Shown: positions 32,918 through 46,101 of the stretch, one piece after another | Layout of the letters: each line of letters starts with the position of its first letter | Position numbering within the stretch: position 1 is the first letter of the stretch | From: Costus lasius | Taxonomy: Eukaryota > Streptophyta > Magnoliopsida > Zingiberales > Costaceae | Assembly: GCA_027563935.2 (NCBI GenBank) | Contig: CM050454.1 | Span: 1,286,501-1,350,500, forward strand | Length of the DNA: 64,000 bases | Direction of reading: 5' to 3' | The notes under the pieces: model-generated | Databases searched by the model: none | The model's input: the letters and a program-made list of their open reading frames with translations, nothing else | What the model was told of the DNA's origin: nothing | Made by a program: the position numbers and the translations under genes

Positions 32918-35375
32918 ATGGCACCAAAGAAAAGTTCTCGTCTTGGACGAGTGGCGGGATTAGCTCGAGAAGCATTGAGTGTGCCACTCAGCTGGATGCG
33001 TAAAGCTTCAGGTTCTGGCAGCGAGAGAAGGGAAGAACCCTCTGTAGCTGCCCCACGTATTCAATACGACGACGACGTTAGTGAAGTGGGAAGTAGACGA
33101 CACGCACCAGAACCTCCGGTCCAAGAACCTCCACGGCGTAGAGCGCGTGAAACTCCCTCGACTGCAGCGTTGGAGTTAGCGTCTCGCTTTACCACCATGG
33201 GGAGCGACGATTTGGAGTGTTTTTTGGTAAACCAGACCCGTGGGAAGCCACCAATTGGCTGGAGAGTGGGACAGACACATTGAATTTATTGAGATGCCCT
33301 AATGACCAACGGATGAAATTGGCAATTTATTTCTTTCAGGGTGACGCCAAAGCGTGGTTTGAGGGAATTGAACAGACTATTGGAGCAGCCCGCTATGATT
33401 GGAATATTTTCTATGGGGCCTTTCATACTGAGTACTTTCCTAGGACTTTTCGAGAGACGCTGCGTCAAGAATATGTCAATCTTGAGCAGAATGGGCGTTC
33501 TGTAGATGAATACTTAGCGGACTTCCAGCGGTTGTCAGCAATGTTTCCTACTGTGACCCCTACAGTCGAGGATAAGTCGGAACAGTTTATTCGTGGATTG
33601 GACCCTGAAATTTCACGAGGGACTAACTCAGCTCCTCTTGAGGACTTTTCAGCTGTGGTCGCTATGGCGCGCCGAACTGAGCAGCGCGAAAAAGCTATTG
33701 ATCAGAAGCGGCGCAAGGGCAAAGCACCCGCCTCGAGCCATTCTAGGGAGTCTGGGTTTTCTGCCAGCCGGAGTCCACCTATGCAGCGTTCTAGTGCTCG
33801 TTCGATCCAGCCGGGTCGAAAATCATGGGCCCCAGGGTCCATGTCTGCTCGCTCTTTCCAATCGCCTCCGCCAAGTGTTGGATCTTCTCCGGACACGAGG
33901 GTCTGCTATCAGTGTGGGGAGGTGGGCCATATATCTCGGGACTGCCCACTTCAGTACATTCAGTGCCACTACTGTCATGAGATGGGCCACTACAAAAGTC
34001 ATTGTCCAAATAGGGGCAAGCAGCCTCAGGTTGCCCCTAGTACACAGAGATCTGCTCCACCAACTCGACGAGGACAGCCTCGACCTCCTCGCCGCGGTCA
34101 CACTGCACCGACTCCACAGGGCAGACCGCAGCAGACACCCGCGACGGGCCAGACTTATGCGCTGACCGAGCAGGAAGCACAGCGCGAGACGGACAACGTC
34201 ATGCGAGGTATCATTTCAGTATTCAGTACACCTGCATGCTTATTGATAGATACTGGTAGCTCGCACTCCTTTATTTCGTATGCTTATGTGAAAAAGTTGG
34301 AATTAGAACCGGTTTTCTCTCAACATGATATGACGGTATCTGTACCCTCTGGGGGTACATTACGATCGTACTTAGAGGTACAGCAGTGCCTCTGACAGAG
34401 ACCCACGATTTCCTCCCTATCAGAAAGAATTACTCCATGGACAAGCTGGCAAGGCTTTATTGTCAGGAGATTGTACGGCTACATGGGGTTCCTGCCAGTA
34501 TTATTTCTGACAGAGACCCACGATTTACATCTCGGTTCTGGGTTAGTTTACATAAGGCCTTGGGAACTGAACTGCGGTTCAGTACGGCTTATCACCCGCA
34601 GACTGATGGACAGTCTGAGAGGACCATTCAGACCCTAGAGCACATGCTTCGAGCCATCACATTGGACTTCACGGATGGTTGGGAGTGCCACCTGCACTTA
34701 GTGGAATTCGCCTATAATAATAGTTATCATTCGACGATCCAGATGGCACCTTTCGAGGCTTTGTATGGTAGGAAATGTAGATCTCCGGTGCTATGGGACG
34801 AAGCAGGTGAAAGCCGTGTGTTGGGACCGGCTATGTTAGCACTTGATGCTGAGAGAGTCCAGATTATTAGACGGAGATTATTAGCTGCCCAAAGTCGACA
34901 AAAGAGTTACGCAGACAAGAGACGGCGACCACTTGAATTTGATGTCAGTGACCATGTGTTCCTTCGGATTTCTCCGAAGAAGGGTACGACTAGGTTCGGG
35001 TAAGCTGGTAAGTTAACCCCGAGATATATGGGTCCCTTCGAGATACTGGAGAGAGTTGGACCCGTCGCATACCGCTTAGCACTTCCACCGATGTACTCTT
35101 ATATCCATCCGGTGTTCCATGTGTCCATGTTGCGTAAATACATCGCGGATCCATCTCACGTGTTGATCCATGGTACGGTTCATATCCAAGAGGATGCCAC
35201 GTATTCCGATATGCCTACAGAGATCTTAGAGCGCAAAGAGCACAAGCTGAGAAATAAAGTAATCAGCCTGATTAAAGTCAAATGGAAACATCACCCTGAG
35301 AGTGAAGCTACTTGGGAACGTGAGGACGAATTTATGAGAAACCATCCGGATCTGTTTTCAAGAATGGAGGAGTAA
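32918..35375 (+). pseudogene. Ty3 body G1: gag, protease start, integrase end; deleted
   Basis: Gag starts at 32918 (MAPKKSSRLGRVAGLAREAL). One G is missing in the run at 33199-33202 (five in G2), which shifts the frame; it resumes at 33217-34395 with the capsid region (AIYFFQGDAKAWFEGIEQTI), two zinc knuckles ([14 protein letters not shown] and [14 protein letters not shown]) and the protease motif [17 protein letters not shown]. About 2.2 kb present in G2 (rest of protease, reverse transcriptase, RNase H, first part of integrase) is deleted at about 34393. The frame 34386-35003 then gives the end of integrase ([20 protein letters not shown]), with a further TAA at about 35001-35003. The C-terminal tail, 35028-35375, has [17 protein letters not shown] and a chromo-like ending. 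Non-functional. Confidence 0.9.
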
Positions 35376-35475
35376 ATGAATGATCGTTGTATTAGTGCTT
35401 TTGTAACCTTATTTGCTTATCAGTAATAAATATGTTTTGAATTTGGGGACCAAATTCTTCGAAGGTGGGTATAAT
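35376..35475 (+). other. Ty3 G1 3' untranslated end and polypurine region
   Basis: Ends GAAGGTGGGTATAAT, the family's purine-rich end. The expected (+) LTR should follow; instead an LTR in the opposite orientation begins at once. Confidence 0.7.
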
Positions 35476-37572
35476 TGTTACGCCCCAAAAATCCACCCGG
35501 ATCCCACGCCGGGAATCCCGAACCTCGGGACGCACAACACTGTACCTGTCAATCACTCCTGACAACCGAAATGTACAGACTGAAATAAAATAGTCTAAAC
35601 AGAGGTCAGCCCGGCCTTAAATATCCATAATACAACACCGACATATACGAAATATAGACCGGCGCAGCGGTCAACAGAAATAATAACAACAGGACCGGCG
35701 CAGCGGTCGACAAACCAACAGATACATGACCGGCGCAGCGGTCAACAGAGTCCAACAACATAACATACAAATAACAACAGACCAAAATGCATCACAACCC
35801 ACCCAGACTGGTGGCCAACTACTAACTATCTACTCTGCTCCACATGGAGCCGCGCCTGAACCTGGAGGCAAACCGAAGGGGGTTAGCCGGAGGCTAAGTA
35901 GGGATATTACAATGATATGGTGCATGATCAGATACAGGGAATTACCAGAACACTACCAAGACTCTATATGACCATATAGAGTATAATCAAATCTTAACAT
36001 ATATATCAATATATATATATTCTCATACACAGATAAAATCTGCGAGCTGGTACAGCAGTGGTCCACAACCCGCAACTCTACAAAATAGAGTGGTCCCTAC
36101 TGATGGCTCCCCAAACAGTAGAGACGACTGTCCGTCGACAGCCCGCTAGTGTAACGTCCTACACTCAGTACAACCCCTTATTATGTTGATAACAGACCTC
36201 AAGCCCATAACGTCGGTTTCTCTCGGTCAGAGACGATCATACAGTCTCGACAGAAATCTCACAGGCAGTATCTGAGGTATACTGACATGTCTATCGCTAG
36301 GCAGTCAATCCTCAATGTACATATACAGAACTCATACCACCTACCAACTACAAGTAAACATGCAAGAACCGAAAATACTCATATCATGTTTCATGCAATA
36401 GTTTATGTCAACAGGAATGTACGCAGAGTAGAATGGGAATTAGAACAGTAATCAATAGTGCTAAGAAGCAATAAGGGAGGTGCCGCTAACTACACATGCG
36501 GTTGGCACCGTAACAAAGAACGGAGGTAGAATCCCTACCTCAACAGTAGCCGAACAGTACAGATCCAACCAACACAGTGTCAAGTATCAATCAACAGGAC
36601 CTAACAGGGTAAATCATGTATAAGTCACACCATTCTATTTTAATCCATTTAACAACAATTAACATGCTAATCCGGTTTCATTATGCTAATCAGGTCGTAC
36701 CAAGTTATTAAATAAGGTTTGACAGATATACGTGAGTCCAGGGTTATGTTCGCATGCGTTCGTATAATACGTGTACGGAGACGGAGTACGAGTACTAACC
36801 TAGTTCGTAGCCACGTGCGAACGCAATAATCACCACCGGAAGTCGGGATACGCGAAAACCAACCACGCGCGCATAACCGAGTTGTCAGCACGGAACTCGA
36901 AGTTCGCCGGAACAGTAGCGCCGCCGCTACAGTGATCGCCGGAACAGTAACTTCGGCGACCGATCGGAATTTCCGGAGTGCCACAAGATAGCCGCCGGCG
37001 AGGTGAGTTCGGTCGTACAGCCCGTTTCGCGAAATGGGGTCAGGGTCGCCGGAGATCTGGGTTCGAAGTCAGCGGTGCCGCTCGCGCAATCTCACCGGCG
37101 CCGGAGACAAAGGCGCCGGAACTGGTCCAGGAGGTGGCGGAAAGGTTCGCCGAGGCCGGAGGGAGCCTTACCGAGGTCGCCAGAGAAGGAACGCACCGGA
37201 TTCGGGCTCGCAGGCGTCTCTCGTCGGCGAGCACGCGTGGACGAAGGAAGGGCGAATACGGCGGATTTTCCAGTCGTTGGACGGCGAAAGTTCGTCGCCA
37301 GTCAGTGTCCGCCGGCAGTAGGAAAGGGGACGCGAGCAAAGGAGGAGGGCGAGCGCCGATCGAAGATGGAGGAGGAGGCGTTCGTTAGCTTGGCAGAAGG
37401 ACGATCGCGACGGGCAGAAGATAAAGAGGAGAAGGGCACGCGCGACACGGAGTGATGGCGAGGAGATGGACTTGACCACTGTTTACAGAAATGTCCCATC
37501 ACTCGATTACTTTATTATTATTTTATTTGGAAAATTTTCTCTCCGATGTCTGTTTTTATCACGGACGTAACA
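35476..37572 (-). repeat. LTR 2 (-), shared between Ty3 bodies G1 and G2
   Basis: About 2.1 kb, reverse orientation (TGTTACGCCCC... to ...GGACGTAACA on the plus strand). It is the 3' LTR of G2; its right neighbour is G2's polypurine region and its left neighbour is G1's. Contains the three-fold GACCGGCGCAGCGGTC palindrome motif. Confidence 0.9.
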
Positions 37573-40500
37573 TTATACCCACCTTCAAAGAATTTGATCC
37601 CCAAATTCAAAACATATTTATTACTGATAAGCAAATAAGGTTACAAATGCACTAATACAACGATCACTCATTTACTCCTCCATTCTCGAAAACAAATCCG
37701 GATGGTTTCTCATAAATTCGTCCTCACGTTCCCAAGTAGCCTCACTCTCAGGGTGATGTTTCCATTTGACTTTAATCAGGCTGATTACTTTATTTCTCAG
37801 TTTGTGCTCTTTGCGCTCTAAGATCTCTATAGGCATCTCGGCATACGTGGCATCCTCTTGGACATGAACCGTACCATGGCTCAACACGTGAGATGGATCC
37901 GCGATGTATTTACGCAACATGGACACATGGAACACCGGATGGATATAAGAGTACATCGGTGGAAGTGCTAAGCGGTATGCGACGGGTCCAACTCTCTCCA
38001 GTATCTCGAAGGGACCCATATATCTCGGGGCTAACTTACCAGCATACCCGAACCTAGTCGTACCCTTCTTCGGAGAAATCCGAAGGAACACATGGTCACC
38101 GACATCAAATTCAAGTGGCCGCCGTCTCTTGTCTGCGTAACTCTTTTGTCAACTTTGGGCAGCTAATAATCTCCGTCTAATAATCTGGACTCTCTCAGCA
38201 TCAAGTGCTAACATAGCCGGTCCCAACACACGGCTTTCACCTGCTTCGTCCCATAGCACCGGAGATCTACATTTCCTACCATACAAAGCCTCGAAAGGTG
38301 CCATCTGGATCGTCGAATGATAACTATTATTATAGGTGAATTCCACTAAGTGCAGGTGGCACTCCCAACCATCCGTGAAGTCCAATGTGATGGCTCGAAG
38401 CATGTGCTCTAGGGTCTGAATGGTCCTCTCCGACTGTCCATCAGTCTGCGGGTGATAAGCCGTACTGAACCGCAGTTCAGTTCCCAAGGCCTTCTGTGAA
38501 CTAACCCAGAACCGAGATGTAAATCGTGGGTCTCTGTCAGAAATAATACTGGCAGGAACCCCATGTAGCCGTACAATCTCCTAACAATAAAGCCTTGCCA
38601 GCTTGTCCATGGAGTAATTCTTTCTGATAGGGAGGAAATGAGCAGACTTGGTCAAACGGTCAACGACTACCCAAACCGAGTCATGGCTTGTACGTGACCT
38701 AGGAAGATCCGTCACGAAGTCCAAGGTAATATGTTCTCACTTCTACTCCGGAATAGGAATACTCTGTAGGAGCCCAGAAGGTTTCTTATGCTCGATCTTC
38801 ACTTGTTGGCATACCAGGCACCGCCCGACGTACTCTGCCACGTCTCTTTTCATGCCTTCCCACTAATAAGGCTTTCGAAGGTCGTTATACATTTTCGTGG
38901 CACCAGGATGTACCGGAAATCTCGACTTGTGTGCCTCTGCTAGTAATTCTTCCTTAACTACCTCAGGTACACATAACCTATTACAGCACCTTATTACTCC
39001 TTGATCATCCTGGGTAAATTCTTCTCTTTTGCCCTTTGCGATGATAGACTGCATGTACCAATCATTTGGTTGTGCCTCAATAATCTTCTGCACCATAGGG
39101 GACTGTGTCATCATCACGGCTAAACAATCATGCTTAGTGGGGCACACAATCTCAACACTTAAATCTGTCATCTGTTGGGCTAATTCAGTCGGCGTTACTC
39201 GCAAGTGAGCTAACACCCCTGCAGTTTTCCTACTTAGTGCATCTGCTACCACATTGGCTTTACCCGGGTGGTAATTAATTGTACAATCATAATCTTTAAG
39301 GAATTCCACCCATCTACGCTGTCTCATATTCAGTTCCTTCTGTGAAAATAAATATTTCAGGCTTTGATGATCCAAAAATATCTCAAATGTGACTCCGTAT
39401 AAATAATGCCGCCAAATCTTAAGGGCGAATACCACCACAGCTAATTCCAAATCGTGTACCGGGTAGTTCTTTTCATGCTCTTTAAGTTGACGGGAGGCAT
39501 ACGCTATCACTTTACCATGCTGCATCAATACAGCACCTAAGCCTAGGAAAGAGGCATCTGTGTATACTGTATACCCCTCGTCATCAGTCGGAAGTACTAA
39601 GATAGGGGCACTGACCAATCTTTGTTTTAATTCCATAAAACTATTTTCACAATTTTCATCCCAACAGAATTTAACCTCTTTCTTTGTCAAATTTGTAAGT
39701 AGACCGACAATTTTAGAAAATCCCTCTACAAATTTTCGATAATATCCAGCCAATCCGAGAAAACTCCGAACTTCTGCCACAGTCTTAGGACTTTCCCATT
39801 CTATAACAGCTTTAATCTTTTCAAGATCAACAGCCACACCTTCACTGAAAATTACATGCCCTAAGAAGGTAACCTCACTTAGCCAAAAAGCACACTTGCT
39901 GTACTTAGCATACAGTTGCTCTCTTCTAAGGGTCTCCAGCACAAGCCGAAGATGTCTCTTGTGCTCAGCCCTGCTCCGAGAATAGATCAATATGTCATCA
40001 ATAAAAACAACGACAAACCGATCAAGATAACTGATGAACACGCGATTCATCATGTCCATAAAGGCTGCTGGAGCATTTGTCAGACCGAAGGGCATAACGA
40101 GAAACTCGTAATGCCCATAACGTGTTCGAAAGGCAGTCTTCGACACGTCTTCTCCACGAATTCTTAACTGGTGATATCCCGATCTCAAGTCAATTTTGGA
40201 GTAGACAGAAGTACCCTTGAGCTGGTCAAATAAGTCATCAATCCTTGGTAGAGGGTACTTGTTCTTCACTGTAACCGCATTCAACTGTCTGTAGTCCACA
40301 CACAGCCGAAATGAACCATCCTTTTTCTTCACAAAGAGAACAAGAGCACCCCAGGGAGATGCGCTGGGTCTGATAAACCCCTTATCAAGAAGCTCTTGTA
40401 ATTGGACTTTCAACTCCTCAAGCTCACGGGGCGCCATCCGATACGGTGCTTTAGAGATAGGCGCCGTACCAGGCTGGAGATCAATAGCAAAGTCTATATC

Positions 40501-42339
40501 CCTGTTGGGTGGCACTCCAGGTAAGTCCTCAGGAAATACATCAAGAAATTTCCTGACAACCGGCACACGTTCGACAGGAATCGGGGTCTGATCCCCCGTA
40601 TCAACAATAGACATAAGATAACCATGACATCCACTGCTAAGTAACCTCCTGGCTTGCATAGCAGAAATTATAGGAGCAATCTGACCGGATACTCCAGAAA
40701 ATGTGTATGTCATATAGTCATGACCTTTGAATATCACCGTGCAGTCATCGCAATCAACCACCACACGGTTATAGGATAACCAATTCATTCCAAGAATAAT
40801 CTCGAAATCTGAGAATTCCAGTAACATCAGATCCGAGTATATAATCAATCCGTTGAAATTCAGAGGGCACTGCTGTACCTCTAAGTACGATCGTAATGTA
40901 CCCCCAGAGGGTACAGATACCGTCATATCATGTTGAGAGAAAACCGGTTCTAATTCCAACTTTTTCACATAAGCATACGAAATAAAGGAGTGCGAGCTAC
41001 CAGTATCTATCAATAAGCATGCAGGTGTACTGAATACTGAAATGATACCTCGCATGACGTTGTCCGTCTCGCGCTGTGCTTCCTGCTCGGTCAGCGCATA
41101 AGTCTGGCCCGTCGCGGGTGTCTGCTGCGGTCTGCCCTGGGGAGTCGGTGCAGTGTGACCGCGGCGAGGAGGTCGAGGCTGTCCTCGTCGAGTTGGTGGA
41201 GCAGATCTCTGTGTACTAGGGGCAACCTGAGGCTGCTTACCCCTATTTGGACAATGACTTTTGTAGTGGCCCATCTCATGACAGTAGTGGCACTGAATGT
41301 ACTGAAGTGGGCAGTCCCGAGATATATGGCCCACCTCCCCACACTGATAGCAGACCCTCGTGTCCGGAGAAGATCCAACACTTGGCGGAGGCGATTGGAA
41401 AGAGCGAGCAGACATGGACCCTGGGGCCCATGATTTTCGACCCGGCTGGATCGAACGAGCACTAGAACGCTGCATAGGTGGACTCCGGCTGGCAGAAAAC
41501 CCAGACTCCCTAGAATGGCTCGAGGCGGGTGCTTTGCCCTTGCGCCGCTTCTGATCAATAGCTTTTTCGCGCTGCTCAGTTCGGCGCGCCATAGCGACCA
41601 CAGCTGAAAAGTCCTCAAGAGGAGCTGAGTTAGTCCCTCGTGAAATTTCAGGGTCCAATCCACGAATAAACTGTTCCGACTTATCCTCGACTGTAGGGGT
41701 CACAGTAGGAAACATTGCTGACAACCGCTGGAAGTCCGCTAAGTATTCATCTACAGAACACCCATTCTGCTCCAGATTGACATATTCTTGACGCAGCGTC
41801 TCTCGAAAAGTCCTAGGAAAGTACTCAGTATGAAAGGCCCCACAGAAAATGTCTCAATCATAGCGTGCTGCTCCAATAGTCTGTTCAAGTCCCGCAAACC
41901 ACGCCTTGGCGTCACCCTGAAAGAAATAAATTGCCAATTTCACCCGTTGGTCATTAGGGCATCCCAATAAATTCAGTGTGTCTATCACACTCTCCAGCCA
42001 ATTGGTGGCTTCCCACGAGTCTGGTTTACCAAAAAACACTCCAAATCGTCGCTCCCCCATGGTGGTAAAGCGAGACGCTAACTCCAACGCTGCAGTCGAG
42101 GGAGTTTCACGCGCTCTACGCCGTGGAGGTTCTTGGACCGGAGGTTCTGGTGCGTGTCGTCTACTTCCCACTTCACTAACGTCGTCGTCGTATTGAATAC
42201 GTGGGGCAGCTACAGAGGGTTCTTCCCTTCTCTCGCTGCCAGAACCTGAAGCTTTACGCATCCAGCTGAGTGGCACACTCAATGCTTCTCGAGCTAATCC
42301 CGCCACTCGTCCAAGACGAGAACTTTTCTTTGGTGTCAT
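37573..42339 (-). pseudogene. Ty3 body G2: near full-length Gag-Pol with six stops
   Basis: The most complete body. Gag starts at 42339 (MTPKKSSRLGRVAG). Reading along the minus strand: capsid, two zinc knuckles, protease ([20 protein letters not shown]), reverse transcriptase ([31 protein letters not shown]), RNase H ([19 protein letters not shown]), integrase and the chromo-like C-terminal end (37672). Stops interrupt it at 41856-41854 (TGA for Trp), 38865-38863 (TAG for Trp), 38745-38743 (TAG for Trp), 38739-38737 (TGA for Trp), 38583-38581 (TAG for Gln) and 38151-38149 (TGA for Arg). Every one is a G:C to A:T transition relative to G1 or G3. The stretch 41724-38863 (953 codons) is open. 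The pattern fits deamination of methylated cytosine in silenced DNA. Confidence 0.92.
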
Positions 42340-42486
42340 TTCCTGTAACGCACCAACAACAACAAATGGTCACGTTAATTAAAATCACAGATTAATATGA
42401 TCAAATACGATTAACACTAACGCGGATCTTAAATCCTAAGATTTGATCCTAAGTCCTTATGTCCCATGGAAGATCCTGAACCTAAC

Positions 42487-42497
42487 CTCTGATACCA
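42487..42497 (-). other. Primer binding site of Ty3 body G2
   Basis: The minus strand reads TGGTATCAGAG just inside the truncated 5' LTR. Confidence 0.85.
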
Positions 42498-42501
42498 TAA
42501 T

Positions 42502-42819
42502 TGTTACGCCCCAAAAATCCACCCGGATCCCACGCCAGGAATCCCGAACCTCGGGACGCACAACACTGTACCTGTCAATCACTCCTGACAACCGAAAGGT
42601 ACAGACTGAAATAAAATAGTCTAAACAGAGGCCAGCCTGGCCTTAAATATCCATAATACAACACCGACAGATACGAAATATAGACCGGCGCAGCGGTCAA
42701 CAGAAATAACAACAACAGGACCGGCGCAGCGGTCGACAAACCAACAGATACATGACCGGCGTAGCGGTCAACAGAGTCCAACAACATAACATACAAATAA
42801 CAACAGACCAAAATGTATC
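42502..42819 (-). repeat. Truncated LTR (-), 5' LTR of Ty3 body G2
   Basis: Only the ~318 bp internal-proximal end of the LTR remains. Similarity to LTR 2 stops at about 42819, where body G3 begins in the opposite orientation. The joint has a few bases of shared sequence (ATCG/CGACTGCCC). Confidence 0.88.
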
Positions 42820-45800
42820 GACTGCCCACTTCAGTACATTCAGTGCCACTACTGTCATGAGATGGGCCACTACAAAAGCCATTGTCCAAATAGGGGCAAG
42901 CAGCCTCAGGTTGCCCCTAGTACACAGAGATCTGCTCCACCAGCTCGACGAGGACAGCCTCGACCTCCTCGCCGCGGTCACACTGCACCGACTCCCCAGT
43001 GCAGACCGCAGCAGACACCGCGACGGGCCAGACTTATGCGCTGACTGAGCAGGATGCACAGCGCGAGACGGGCAACGTCATGCGAGGTATCATTTCAGTA
43101 TTCAGTACACCTGCATGCTTATTGATAGATACTGGTAGCTCGCACTCCTTTATTTCGTATGCTTATGTGAAAAAGTTGGAAGTAGAACCGGTTTTCTCTC
43201 AACATGATATGACGGTATCTATACCCTCTGGGGGTACATTACGATCGTACTTAGAGGTACAACAGTGCCCTCTGAATTTCAACGGATTGATTATATACTC
43301 GGATCTGATGTTACTGGAATTCTCAGATTTCGAGATTATTCTTAGAATGAATTGGTTGTCCTATAACCGTGTGGTGGTTGATTGCGATGACTGCACGGTG
43401 ATATTCAAAGGTCATGACTATATGACATACACATTTTCTGGAGTATCCGGTCAGATTGCTCCTATAATTTCTGCTATGCAAGCTAGGAGGTTACTTAGCA
43501 GTGGATGTCATGGTTATCTTATGTCTATTGTTGATACGGGGGATCAGACCCCGATTCCTGTCGAACGTGTGCCGGTTGTCAGGAAATTTCTTGATGTATT
43601 TCCTGAGGACTTACCTGGAGTGCCACCCAACAGGGATATAGACTTTGCTATTGATCTCCAGCCTGGTACGGCGCCTATCTCTAAAGCACCGTATCGGATG
43701 GCGCCCCGTGAGCTTGAGGAGTTGAAAGTCCAATTACAAGAGCTTCTTGATAAGGGGTTTATCAGACCCAGCGCATCTCCCTGGGGTGCTCCTGTTCTCT
43801 TTGTGAAGAAAAAGGACGGTTCATTTCGGCTGTGTGTGGATTACAGACAGTTGAATGCGGTTACGGTGAAGAACAAGTACCCTCTACCAAGGATTGATGA
43901 CTTATTTGATCAGCTCAAGGGTACTTCTGTCTACTCCAAAATTGACTTGAGATCGAGATATCACCAGTTAAGAATTCGTGGAGAAGACGTGTCGAAGACT
44001 GCCTTTCGAACACGTTATGGGCATTACGAGTTTCTCGTTATGCCCTTCGGTCTGACAAATGCTCCAGCAGCCTTTATGGACATGATGAATCGCGTGTTCA
44101 TCAGTTATCTTGATCGGTTTGTCGTTGTTTTTATTGATGACATATTGATCTATTCTCGGAGCAGGGCTGAGCACAAGAGACATCTTCGGCTTGTGCTGGA
44201 GACCCTTAGAAGAGAGCAATTGTATGCTAAGTACAGCAAGTGTGCTTTTTGGCTAAGTGAGGTTACCTTCTTAGGGCATGTAATTTCCGGTGAAGGTGTG
44301 GCTATTGATCCTGAAAAGATTAAAGCTGTTATAGAACGGGAAAGTCCTAAGCTGTTATAGATGGGTGGAATTGCTTAAAGATTATGATTGTACAATTAAT
44401 TACCACCCGGGTAAAGCCAATGTGGTAGCAGATGCACTAAGTAGGAAAACTGCAGGGGTGTTAGCTCACTTGCGAGTAACGCCGACTGAATTAGCCCAAC
44501 AAATGGCAGATTTAAGTGTTGAGATTGTGTGCCCCACTGAGCATGGTTGTTTAGCCGTGATGATGGCACAGTCCCCTATGGTGCAGAAGATTATTGAGGC
44601 ACAACCAAATGATTGGTACCTGCAGTCTATCATCGCAAATGGCAAAAGAGAAGAATTTACCCAGGATGATCAAGGAGTAATAAGGTGCTGGAATAGGTTA
44701 TGTGTACCTGAGGTAGTTAAGGAAGAATTACTAGCAGAGGCACACAAGTCGAGATTCGCGGTACATCCTGGTGCCACGAAAATGTATAATGACCTTCGAA
44801 AGTCTTATTGGTGGGAAGACATGAAAAGAGACGTGGCAGAGTACGTCGGGCGGTGCCTGGTATTCCAACAAGTGAAGATCGAGCATAAGAAACCTTCTGG
44901 GCTCCTACAGAGTATTCCTATTCCGGAGTGGAAGTGGGAACATATTACCTTGGACTTCGTGACGGATCTTCCTAGGTCACGTACAAGCCATGACTCGGTT
45001 TGGGTAGTCGTTGACCGTTTGACCAAGTCTGCTCATTTCCTCCCTATCAGAAAGAATTAGTCCATGGACAAGCTGGCAAGGCTTTATTGTCAGGAGATTG
45101 TACGGCTACATGGGGTTCCTGCCAGTATTATTTCTGACAGAGACCCACGATTTACATCTCGGTTCTGGGTTAGTTCACAGAAGGCCTTGGGAACTGAACT
45201 GCGGTTCAGTACGGCTTATCACCCGCAGACTGATGGACAGTCTGAGAGGACCATTCAGACCCTAGAGCACATGCTTCGAGCCATCACATTGGACTTCACG
45301 GATGGTTGGGAGTGCCACCTGCACTTAGTGGAATTCGCCTATAATAATAGTTATCATTCGACGATCCAGATGGCACCTTTCGAGGCTTTGTATGGTAGGA
45401 AATGTAGATCTCCGGTGCTATGGGACGAAGCAGGTGAAAGCCGTGTGTTGGGACCGGCTATGTTAGCACTTGATGCTGAGAGAGTCCAGATTATTAGACG
45501 GAGATTATTAGCTGCCCAAAGTCGACAAAAGAGTTACGCAGACAAGAGACGGCGGCCACTTGAATTTGATGTCGGTGACCATGTGTTCCTTCGGATTTCT
45601 CCGAAGAAGGGTACGACTAGGTTCGGGTATGCTGGTAAGTTAGCCCCGAGATATATGGGTCCCTTCGAAATACTGGAGAGAGTTGGACCCGTCGCATACC
45701 GCATAGCACTTCCACCGATGTACTCTTATATCCATCCGGTGTTCCATGTGTCCATGTTGCGTAAATACATCGCGGATCCATCTCACGTGTTGAGCCATGG

Positions 45801-46002
45801 TACGGTTCATGTCCAAGAGGATGCCACGTATGCCGAGATGCCTATAGAGATCTTAGAGCGCAAAGAGCACAAGCTGAGAAATAAAGTAATCAGCCTGATT
45901 AAAGTCAAATGGAAACATCACCCTGAGAGTGAGGCTACTTGGGAACGTGAGGACCAATTTATGAGAAACCATCCGGATCTGTATTCGAGAATGGAGGAGT
46001 AA
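42820..46002 (+). pseudogene. Ty3 body G3: 5'-truncated Gag-Pol
   Basis: Begins inside the zinc-knuckle region ([18 protein letters not shown]), so capsid and 5' LTR are missing. One base is lost near 43018 (frame change to 42999-44360), which carries protease and reverse transcriptase ([31 protein letters not shown]). About 0.47 kb covering the catalytic part of RNase H is deleted at 44349-44360. The frame 44365-45060 carries the RNase H end, the integrase zinc region (the second Cys of the HHCC finger is Phe, GRCLVFQQVK) and the first catalytic Asp region. A TAG at 45058-45060 (Tyr in G1) separates the rest of integrase and the C-terminal tail, 45064-46002. Substitutions such as LRSG to LRSR also mark decay. 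Confidence 0.9.
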
Positions 46003-46101
46003 ATGAGTGATCGTTGTATTAGTGCATTTGTAACCTTATTTGCTTATCAGTAATAAATATGTTTTGAATTTGGGGACCAAATTCATTGAAGGTGGGTATA
46101 A

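Noticed and set aside
33593..34165. 190-codon frame overlapping Ty3 gag (and its mirror at 41091-41663)
   Set aside because: Alternate frame of the gag/zinc-knuckle region; appears in both copies only because the underlying DNA is the same.
35476..42819. G2 considered as a separate nested insertion into G1
   Set aside because: Its 5' LTR is cut off and no target duplication is seen. The left LTR joins exactly at G1's polypurine end, so ordinary nesting is not supported, though it is not excluded.
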